From Choristoneura fumiferana (taxonomy: Eukaryota; Arthropoda; Insecta; Lepidoptera; Tortricidae): a DNA stretch of 64,000 nucleotides. Positions 55,652 through 64,000 of this stretch are shown here, piece after piece. Under the pieces are notes generated by a model. It saw nothing but the letters and a program-made list of their open reading frames with translations, made no database searches and had not been told where the DNA came from. The stretch spans positions 5,311,439-5,375,438 of the forward strand of contig NC_133498.1 of NCBI RefSeq assembly GCF_025370935.1, written 5' to 3'. How positions within the stretch are numbered: position 1 is the stretch's first letter; every line of letters starts with the position of its first letter. A program made the translations under genes and the position numbers.

Positions 55652-55793
55652 TACAGTCAACATGAAAAATAAGTGATCACTTTTGTACCTTGTTATTTTA
55701 ACGTCATGTTTGAAAAGCCATACGAAATTGTGTAACGACTGAAAGCGACAAGGCACAAAAGTGATCACTTATTTATGACGTCGCCTGTACAGT
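55652..55793. mobile_element. Palindromic MITE (ATAAGTGATCACTT family), copy 2
   Basis: GTACAGTCAACATG ... AATAAGTGATCACTTTTGTA; inverted end ACAAAAGTGATCACTTATTT...CTGTACAGT. Second copy of the 46999-47140 family. Confidence 0.8.
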
Positions 55794-55930
55794 CGCCATC
55801 AGATATTTCGGAGCGGCCATGGTGGTCAAAAATATCGGCACATGCACTCTATTATTAAGATATTAGAGTTCATGTATCGATATTTTTGAACACCTTGGCC
55901 GCTCCGAAATATCTGATGACGACTGTACAA
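55786..55930. mobile_element. Palindromic MITE (CAGATATTTCGGAGCGGCCA family)
   Basis: Inverted ends CAGTCGCCATCAGATATTTC...GGAGCGGCCA and TGGCCGCTCCGAAATATCTG...ACTGTACA, directly abutting the previous MITE and sharing its TGTACAGT junction. Known to me as a common lepidopteran family. Confidence 0.8.
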
Positions 55931-56234
55931 GAGCACAAAACGAGTCGTTTTAGGGCCAGTACAGACGGACTGGATTCCAATTGCAACGTAACTGCATAGG
56001 CGTACATAGAGGGGGGGGGGGCAGGGAGAGGGGGGCCCCAGTATGGTCTAGTCCCACCCCATGATGTTGGACTACTGATTCGAAATTCTGTAATACTGAT
56101 ATCTTCACACAAAAATCCAGGCCAGGCCCCCGAATGGAAAATAACCCTAGATACGCCGATGCGTAACTGCCGACTGCCCATACATTTATTATTGCAGTCG
56201 GCACAACTGTCTTTAAAAAAACGAGCCTATCAGT

Positions 56235-56345
56235 CTTAAAGAGCCGGCAACGCACCTGTGATACCCCTTGTGTTGACTGGTGTCCATGGGCAGCGGTGAT
56301 TGCTTTCCATCAGGTGACCCACATGCTCGTTTTCCCCCTCATATA
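56235..56345 (-). repeat. Lepidopteran interspersed repeat (GATGGTAAGTGATCACC family), copy 3
   Basis: AGCCGGCAACGCACCTGTGA, CCATGGGCAGCGGTGATTGC, CCATCAGGTGACCCACATGC: the inverse of the 750-870 repeat. Confidence 0.7.
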
Positions 56346-57827
56346 TTAAAAAAGAACTACACGCTGACCGATAAAAATTTACGAACGAGCTGTTTGAATG
56401 CAGTCCGTCTGTACTGGCCCTTACCCGAGAAGCCGCAGGCGAGGGTTGATGTTAAGTTGAGGGTAAAATGAGTTTTATGATGCAGTTCTTATAAATGTTT
56501 TTCACTTTGATTGAGTGAGGAAATTAAACAATAATGGTGGGAACAAATATTGTAACGTCAGACAGTTCTGTGATGGTGTAATACGTAGTATCTCTTAGTA
56601 GTCTGTGGTGTAAATATCTATAGAAATAACTGCCATCTCAATTGACAATAAAACTGAGGCCTAAAGTGGAAACGACGTCAGTATTAAAGTCACTCACTAG
56701 TTATATCAACAGTGCAGTGTCGTGGACTGAATATTTTTGTTAACCAATTCGAAAAGTAAATACGGAACCTTAGTACGGAACACTAAAGTAACCCGAGGCC
56801 CTAGTTTTTGTATAAAAAATCTATCATTTGATTGCGATCGCGAGCGCCAGAAAGGTTAGGCAATACGGCCTCTGGTCAGGTGAGAATAGAGTTCAACAGT
56901 TGAATACTCAAGAGTTTAACGGCCCCGCGCCTCAGAGAAAACGAAACTAAATTTTTTCCCCACGAAATTGTTGCCTTTTAAGAATTTTAATTAAAATGTG
57001 TGTTGCAAAGTGGCACATTTCTACCATTTACGAGGAGTTATATGTAGATATAAAATAAAACAACAATCATTAGAAAAAATATCTTATAATTACCTACTAT
57101 TATTTTACAGTTTTAAGCAAAACACTGCACAAACACCAGAAGTTCAAGCCTTTACATACAGAGAAGAACGGTAGACAACCAAACTTGTACAAAGTTATCA
57201 AATACAAATACCTATGCGGATTGTTTCAAAGTAATTATTACGATTTTTTCCTCACAACATTTCATGACGTTTTCCTGTTGTCAAGAAATTTTGGATGTTT
57301 TATGTAGATTATGTTTTATGATCTCGTCCTTAGGGTTAATAATTTCTTGACAAAACTGATTTCTTGACAATTTCATGACGGGACAACTTTTTGAGAAATA
57401 CATAATAAATACAAAGGTTCAGAACTTGAAAGAAAAGATCATTTTAGTTTTTCTCTCTAATGAATCATTAGGAAAACGAAGTTAACTGACGAGTCCCAAG
57501 CTACATTAACATTCTGGTTGTACTGTAATTTGGTATGACATGAAAAATGAAAAAAAAAAAGACAATGCGATAGGTATTACGCACCACATAAAAAAAAGAG
57601 GTAAATCATACATATGTGAGACCTGGGACATGGGGGACCATTGTATGACCTGGAATGAACAACCTGATAATTCCTGCCCGTTTGGCAAATAAAATTAGGG
57701 TATACATTATTGATTTTTGGTCAACAAATACATCTAAGACAAATACTCATTCGTACCTACAGTCACAAACAGAGATTGTAGAGCCACTTACCTATGTTTT
57801 TAATTTGGCTGTGTAATGCTATTCTGG
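56346..57827. other. Spacer between RpL23 and RBM8A, nothing recognised
   Basis: AT-rich, with no open frame of family likeness and no clear repeat. TTTCTTGACAA occurs in both orientations near 57280-57370, suggesting an old inverted repeat. Confidence 0.4.
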
Positions 57828-57833
57828 TTTATT
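57828..57833 (-). terminator. Poly(A) signal AATAAA, RBM8A
   Basis: AATAAA on the minus strand about 210 bases beyond the RBM8A stop. Confidence 0.45.
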
Positions 57834-58044
57834 AATGACAATATTTGCTACAAGTATGTATAACTCAAGTAAATTATGAACAGAGGCAAGTGGCTTAACA
57901 ATCCCGGTTTGCGTTGCTACATTAACTGCATCAGTTTGAACTACGCTTAGGATACTTTGAAGTGCATTTAAATGTATTCCCCATTTGCTTGCTTTCTTAT
58001 AGGTTGTCTCCGTCTTTAAGTTCTTGTTGTGTGAGAAGAGCACA

Positions 58045-61000
58045 CTATCGCCTCTTCTTGTGTACTTTGGTTGGCCCTTTGACGAAGCACCAGTCCACAG
58101 AGATAGCCTGGCCGAGGATGTCTGCACCATCTAGGGCTTCACGAGCGCTCTGGAAGAAAAACACTTTTTAACATCATCGCTAGCTTACAAGGTTCCAATG
58201 TGGGTAAATCTCTGATCTGGATAATTTAGATGAAATTTGGTATGTAGATATGTAGCTATTCTCCAGAATAAAGGTTGTCGCACACGTAACCGTCCGGCAC
58301 CGTATCTCATCTGCTCTACGTCAACCGGGCGTCAACCGCAATACGCAAGCACGTAACGGAAACAGCTCAGCACCTCCGAGGTGTCCTCGGGGCTGCGGCT
58401 AATTGTCATCGCGGGTATGACTGGCTGTTACAACCGAGGAGCACTGGCAACAAGCACTCGAGGTAATTAGCCCATCAAAGGTTAAATGGGCAATTAGTAG
58501 CTTCGACTCCTTTAAATCCCCAGGCCTGGATGAGATCTTCCGGCACTCCTGAAGTGGGGAGGACATCGACTGATCCAAAGGCTCACCACCGTTTTCACAG
58601 CGTGTTTAGCTCATAGATACATACCGAAACGGTGGAGGGAGGTAAAGGTAATATTCATCCCGAAACCTGGGAAAAGCGACTACTCCGAACCCAAGGCACA
58701 CAGACCCATTAGTCTCACCTCGTTCTTGCTGAAGACTATGGAGAGGCTCTGTGACCGGGATCTGAGAGAACATGCCCTAGCTACGATACGTCTACACTCA
58801 CACCAGCATGCGTATAGCCAAGGTAAATCAACAGAGTCAGCTCTACATGCAGTGGTCAGCAGAATAGAAGAGGCCATTGAAAATAAATCAATGTGCCTCG
58901 GCACCTTCATCGACATTGAAGGAGCCTTCGATAAGACCAACTTCAGCAGCATCACTTCGGCCCTGACAAGACACAGAGTGAATCCGGTCATGGTCGAATG
59001 GATAGGTAACATGCTCAGCAAAAGAATCATCAGACTCAACTCATCTGAGACACAACATGCACTGGTAGCCAGAGGATGTCCACAAGGAGGGGTGTTGTCA
59101 CCACTACTGTGGAACATGGTAGTAAATGACCTCATAACCAGACTTAACCAACACCATTACTACACGATCGGGTACGCTGACGATATTGCTATATTAATAA
59201 GCGGTAGAGTCAGCAGCACTGTGTGTGACGTCACGCAGCAGGCAATACGGATCGTGGAACGATGGTGCATCGAAAACGAACTAACTGTCAACCCCAAGAA
59301 GACAGAACAGGTAATGTTCACAAACAAACGACTGCTGGGCAACTATAACCCCCCCAGACTGTTCAACACGGAACTACAGTTCAGTTCAGAGGTAAAGTAT
59401 CTAGGAGTAATACTGGATAGCAAATTGAACTGGAGTAACCATCTCAACAATAAGATCGACAAGGCCACGGTGGCTTTCTGGCAGTGCCGTAGAATGGTAG
59501 GTAAGCAATGGGGTTTATCACCCAAGGTCACTCTATGGCTATACCAGTCAGTCATCAGACCTATAATCAGCTACGGTGCAGTGGTTTGGTGGCCACGAAC
59601 CAAACTAATCACCGTCGAAGCAAAGCTACAACGATTCCAGAGGCTGGCTTGCATGGCAACCACGGGCTGTATGAGGACGACTCCGACTGCGGCCCTGGAA
59701 GCTTTGCTTGGCCTGCCGCCGCTGCATCTGTTTATCCAACAGGAGGCGGGAGCGACGGCGGTTAGACTAAAAAAGCTAAACCTATGGAAAAGCGTAAGTG
59801 TTCCACACGCCAAACTGCTTGATGAACTGGTACACAGGGAACCACTCTTTGAGGCGGTCACCGACAGGATACCCAAACAGTACGTATTCGATAAAAAATA
59901 CAAGATACAACTACACGAAGACCCGGGGGAAGGACTCAACTTGAAAGAGCTAAGGATCTTCACGGACGGGTCAAAGACATCAACTGGTACAGGCTCTGGA
60001 ACACACTCAGAGGACCTGAATATCAACATATCAAAGCCACTAGGAGCCCATAATACCGTCTTCCAAGCGGAATGTATGGAATCATAATGGCAACTGCAGC
60101 GATTGACTCCAGGAAGGTACAGGATTTTCCTATCCGTATACTTTCTGACAGCAAATCGGTCTTGCAAGCCCTGCAGAGCGACACAATGACATCAGGGCTA
60201 ATCTACGAGTGCCATCGAGCTCTGACGTTGGTAAGTGAGACTAACACCATAACACTACAATGGATAAAAGGACACAGTGGATCGCGAGGTAACGACGCGG
60301 CCGACCGATTGGCTAGAGGGGGTTCGGACATGAAGGTCTTCGGTCCCGAACCCATTCTACCTCTGCCCTTTGGATGGCTGCGCGGCAAACTGCGACACAA
60401 CACCAAGGTAATGCACCAACAATATTGGACGAACCTAGATACATGCAGGCAAACCAGAGAAGCCCTCCCGACGATCAACCCCGGATTGTCCCGCAAGCTT
60501 CGCGGACTTAGGAGGGATCAACTCCGACTGCTGGTCGGTGCTCTTACTGGTCATGCTTTACTAAACAAGCACTTACATAATCTAGGTGTTACAGACAGCC
60601 CCTGTGCAGAGCATGCATGGAGGCAGAAGAGACAGCCACTCACATCCTTCTGGAATGCTCTGGTGTGGCGAACTACAGGGCACTACACCTCGGATCACCG
60701 GGGTCACTGCAGGAAGTCGCCGGCAACGTGAAGGGTCTGCTAGGCTTCCTCCAGGAGCTAGGCTGGCATGAATAGTGCCTACAGCCTAATCACGCAAAAT
60801 AGGCGCACTTAGACGTCGAGTTGCGGAAAACAGCCGCTAATACCTATATATGACTGGCCGAGAGAAACAAGCGGTGGGACGTCGGCGGGGAAATGATGGC
60901 GGTCTGCGCATCCTCCCCGTTCCGGTGGAAACACAAGCGCGGCAGCGGCCCGACGTAAGCTCGATGACTGCTAGTTGCCCGCGCGCCGCTTGCGGATTAC

Positions 61001-62465
61001 TAGCTTGTGGCGAGGCGAGGCGATGCTGTTCCGACGCCGATGTGTGTGTTACATACGAAATATCTTACAAAGAATACTGGACGGCTCAAGTTGAGGCGGC
61101 TCAGCGGTTACGTGTGCGACAACCTTAACACATAGGATGTCTTTAATCTTGATATTCCCACAGGATTGTGATGTATGCATGTAAAATGACAGAAATTTTG
61201 CAAGGGTCTCCTTTTTGCAATGTGAATTAGAACCAGCAGCCTAAGGCCATTTTACCAAATTGGTAAAATGGAATTCCAATAGACTTTATATTAATTTATA
61301 CTACTACTAAGGCTTAAGTACTAAAGGTAAGAATAAGCATTCATCTTTTGCGGTGAGTAACAACAGTCAACGCACTTACCGCAGCCTGCTTGTAAGTCTC
61401 ATATTCCACCAACGCGTAACCCTTGAGGAATCCTGTGCGCCGGTCAAGGTTCAGGTGGATGTTCTTGATCTCGCCAAACTCTGAGAATTGATTCTGAAAC
61501 CAATTGTAATATTTAAGATGTGAAAAAGAAAAACTATACCAGAGCATGCAAAATACACCATCTAAACCTTCTCTTGTTGTTGTAGGTTAAGTATAATATA
61601 AGCTACTATAAAATAGTAACTGACTGTGTTCCGCTCAAAAACATTGCAACTGTTTGGTGTGATGACAAAAATAGTACATTACCTGTATGTCCTCCTCTTG
61701 GGCCTCTTCGTGCACATTGCTGACAAACAATATCCAACCCTCAACAGACCGCTGTGGGCCTGGAGTGTTGCCATCACCCTCTGGCGCCAGGCTGTCATAT
61801 CTACAAATGACAAAGTAGTTAATAATACTGACTGAATGGACTATATAGGCTGAATGGCGCTGCACACACTGCCAGAAAAATAAAGAAAAATGATTCATTA
61901 TGATGTGTAATAGATTGTAATAGATTGTATGATACATGCCACAATTACGAAAGATTTGTATTTTTATGCATAAATTTGACCAACCTCCCCCTGTTGCCTC
62001 TCTCTGCAGCGCCGCCAGAGCCGCCTTCGTTGCCAAAGCCACGTCCTTTGCGTTTTCGCGCTTTTTCTTTTAATCTCGCAATTCCCTCTGAAAACACGAT
62101 AATGAAATTCAAATACTAATCTCGTAGCGCTCATTACAATAAACGCAAAATAGAATAGAAAGTACACTTTTCACGGAAGTAGAGCTACCTACACTGTAAA
62201 TAGAGCTATTATAGACATAAAAATGAAAGTTTCTTGTTACTGTTATACATAACCTAGAATAGATAAAACATAAAACAACAAATTTCAAAACTGAACCAGT
62301 TTTTAATATTATTAATCGGTTTGTGAGTTAGATATATCTAAAATGTCTCAAGAATCGGTAATAGTTTGAATATTAAATAAATAAAAACATTAGAAAATAC
62401 ATACGTTCTCCATCCTCGTCAACCTCAAATTCCTCGGAGTTTTCGATATCTAAAACATCAGCCAT
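58045..62465 (-). CDS. RBM8A: RNA-binding protein 8A (Y14 / tsunagi), exon junction complex
   Basis: Exons on the minus strand: 62465-62405, 62087-61985, 61800-61683, 61493-61380 and 58149-58045 (TAG). Phases close to 166 aa, matching the insect protein's usual length. Opens MADVLDIENSEEFEVDEDGE. Residues 20-55 are basic (RLKEKARKRKGRGFG). The RRM spans about 70-150 with WILFVSNVHEEAQEEDI, IHLNLDRRTGFLKGYALVEY and DILGQAISVDWCFVKGP, and the C-terminus is KVHKKRR. Y14 pairs with Mago in the exon junction complex and acts in mRNA localisation and surveillance (family knowledge). The last intron is 3.2 kb because a 2.86-kb inverted-repeat element with a LINE inside sits in it. Confidence 0.97.
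58271..61126. mobile_element. 2.86-kb element with perfect 21-bp terminal inverted repeats enclosing a LINE
   Basis: The left end at 58271 reads AAGGTTGTCGCACACGTAAC then C; the right end, to 61126, is its exact inverse (G then GTTACGTGTGCGACAACCTT). Counting TAA as target site (TAA|AGGTT and ACCT|TAA) fits the 3-bp duplication of Harbinger elements. The inside is a 5'-truncated LINE at about 58400-60800. The outer parts (58290-58390 and 60850-61105) are GC-rich and do not look coding. Most simply a small MITE that later received a LINE. It lies within the last intron of RBM8A. Confidence 0.75.
58470..60778 (+). pseudogene. 5'-truncated non-LTR retrotransposon with RT and RNase H
   Basis: Starts before the RT domain (VKWAISSFDSFKSPG), with an uninterrupted RT frame to 60087: HRPISLTSFLLKTMERL, FIDIEGAFDKTN, GCPQGGVLSPLLWN, the catalytic GYADDIAIL near 59170, KKTEQVMFTNK and YLGVILDSKLNW. 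An RNase H domain follows (FTDGSKTSTG, FQAECM, ILSDSKSVLQAL, WIKGHSGSRGNDAADRLA), but the frame changes between 60072 and 60087, splitting it. The C-terminal Cys/His region is further shifted near 60600. RNase H points to the I/LOA side of the LINE tree. The endonuclease and ORF1 are missing. Confidence 0.85.
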
Positions 62466-63045
62466 GTTGAGAGGTTGTGAAAACTGATTTATTTATTGGA
62501 GTAAACCTTGTAACAGCTTGAATTCTCGGTCCCGTGATAAATGTAATACAATGCGATACGTTTTAATTAGATTTGACAATTTAAACAAATGACGCCGCAA
62601 CCGCCATGACAGGAGGACAGACAAGCACATTATAGATATCTTGCTTTACTTGTCAGTTGTCATCTCTTGTCTGTGGATACGATGCAATCAAAATAATCAT
62701 GTTCTATCTCGGTCATCGTTCATCCACCATTACCTCTCATATTTCGTTTTCTAGAATTTTTTACCGTACAACGGCAAAACCTACTTGACACTGGCAAAAT
62801 TGTCCTCCAATGGACAGAGCCATATTTTTCTAAAAATCTAATCTAATCTATGTTCTATCTCGACTTGAAAAGAGGCAGTCTGGAATTAGTTTGTAACTTA
62901 TTTGAAAGAATACTGTCTTGATCTACATAGGTACTTACTTATACTCTTTGGTCTTGATACTGTCTTCAATTTGATAGGATGTCAGTAATGTAATACTCTA
63001 CGAAAGTAGCCGGTTTTATATTTGTATATTATATTCAAAATCAGC
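62466..63045. promoter_or_regulatory. Divergent intergenic region between RBM8A and the next gene
   Basis: 580 bases between the two ATGs. No repeat is firm except (TCTAA)-like bits at 62832-62850. No promoter motif could be fixed. Confidence 0.35.
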
Positions 63046-63384
63046 ATGAGTGTATATAATTTATGGGACAAAGATGCAAAAGAAGCTAAAATGAAAAGTT
63101 CGCTTTCTTCTGATTGGACGTTTGACTCTCCTTTAGCGACTCCTCGCTCTGCTTCTCCTCCAGGGAAAAACGCTGGTGGTGTTGGAGAAGCTATTTTTAA
63201 TAAATATATTGATATCATTCATTCAAAATCAAATATTTCCATGGATGCAAAGCAAGCGGAACCCTTAGAAAGGCCTTTCGATTTTTATGACGATGAAGAA
63301 TTTGCTTTTGGAATAAATCTTCTAAACCATAACGTAGCCTGCGTGGGTGAAAACATAACAAAGCTTATTCAAATGGGTAAATAA
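63046..63384 (+). CDS. Unrecognised small acidic protein or first exon of a longer one
   Basis: ATG at 63046 opens 112 residues: MSVYNLWDKDAKEAKMKS, a Ser/Pro-rich part (PLATPRSASPPGK) and a possible helical end (FGINLLNHNVACVGENITKL). It does not match a family I know. Composition and codon use look coding, and it sits divergently from RBM8A as real genes often do. Near its end, ATGG|GTAAAT could be a 5' splice site. If so, an exon at 63770-63804 (acceptor GCCAG) would continue the frame with EFNLKDSILTSLN. Both the short protein and the spliced form are possible. Confidence 0.5.
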   Translation: MSVYNLWDKDAKEAKMKSSLSSDWTFDSPLATPRSASPPGKNAGGVGEAIFNKYIDIIHSKSNISMDAKQAEPLERPFDFYDDEEFAFGINLLNHNVACVGENITKLIQMGK

Positions 63385-63749
63385 CTAAAATCAACATTCT
63401 AGAAATAAAATAATCCTGAAAATCTCCTTTCTATCTTTGGCGACATTGGTTGAAATCTTGTGGGTTTATTTTAAAATAGTAGAATTTGTTTTTAAATAAC
63501 TGGCAACATTTTGTTGGAAAAATATTACGACATTGTTTGACACACTTCTTAAAACGTTGGAAAATCACAGAAATCCTTTATGTTGGTAGCACTAAACAGC
63601 TGCCATCGATCGATTGTCATTTGTCATTGTCAAGTTTCTTCAACCAATTCCGTTCTGTTCTGTTATTGGAATACTGATTGTATTATTTTATTTTCATTAG
63701 TATTATAAACAAGATTTAGTACATTTCTAATTTGCTTTATCCTACTAAT

Positions 63750-63804
63750 ATGCCGGAAATGCCAGAATTCAACCTAAAGGATTCCATACTAACATCTCTG
63801 AACG
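63750..63804 (+). CDS. Possible coding exon (MPEMPEFNLKDSILTSLN), cut by a donor
   Basis: ATG GCCGGAA-type start at 63750, open to AACG|GTAAGC at 63804. It could be the first exon of a gene running out of the window, or its last 35 bases could be exon 2 of the gene at 63046. Not recognised. Confidence 0.3.
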
Positions 63805-63809
63805 GTAAG

Positions 63810-64000
63810 CTAATTCTTTCTTCATCTCTAAAATTTACGATGTGCTATTACATAAGTATTGTTTCTTGGAATAATTGTGTTGTTTGTATGACACAATTAT
63901 TTATTTATAGATGCTGGCGCCCTATTCTAATGTAATTCTGCGCTGTTAAGAGTTCCTACTGTCTTTCTCTACGATTACTCCTATAAAATGAAAAACGGGG
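63810..64000. other. Window end, presumed intron
   Basis: AT-rich. No exon is visible before the window stops. Confidence 0.3.

Overview
This is a nuclear genomic window from an insect, almost certainly a moth or butterfly (Lepidoptera). It is AT-rich, has GT-AG introns of insect size, and is packed with interspersed repeats that I recognise as lepidopteran: the GATGGTAAGTGATCACC family, the CAGCCTATATACGTCC family, the GGGTTCCG/CGGAACCC family, and small palindromic MITEs. Three housekeeping genes fix it as an animal: PSMB4, RpL23 and RBM8A/tsunagi.

Region 1 (about 2.5-40 kb) is a cluster of three paralogous F-box/leucine-rich-repeat genes, called A (+ strand, 2521-9268), B (- strand, 25211-13401) and C (- strand, 39946-28104). 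I rebuilt their exons from splice sites, phase and mutual homology. They share a short basic, proline/serine-rich N-terminus, an F-box exon, a linker exon, one large LRR exon and a tiny last exon (Q/H/K-Y-D/E-G-I...). The remarkable feature is the F-box exon. In each gene it is a tandem array of a 123-bp (41-codon) unit encoding a complete F-box: 13 copies in A, 12 in B, 14 in C. Every unit ends in the same 5' splice site (CAG|GTAACG) that joins in frame to the next exon. The array could therefore be read through as a poly-F-box protein or work as a ladder of alternative donors. B is fully open (928 aa predicted if all 12 units are included). A has a 1-base deletion in unit 3 and no visible first exon. 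C has a 1-base deletion in the linker after unit 12 and a 1-base insertion in exon 4.

The introns and flanks of the cluster are full of mobile DNA: a pogo/Tigger-like relic (9.7-11.3 kb), two non-LTR retrotransposons in B intron 3, a mariner fragment next to B's 5' end, a BEL/Pao LTR retrotransposon with perfect 5-bp target duplication lying 13 nt inside C's intron 4, and a 562-bp perfect-looking palindrome in C intron 1.

Region 2 (about 40-42.8 kb) is gene-poor and made of GC-skewed palindromic repeats. Region 3 (42.9-64 kb) is ordinary gene territory: a single-RRM basic protein (+), PSMB4 (-) head-to-head with RpL23 (+), RBM8A (-) whose last intron holds a 2.86-kb unit with perfect 21-bp terminal inverted repeats enclosing a LINE, and an unrecognised small gene (+) divergent from RBM8A. 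No CRISPR array, rRNA or intact tRNA gene was seen.
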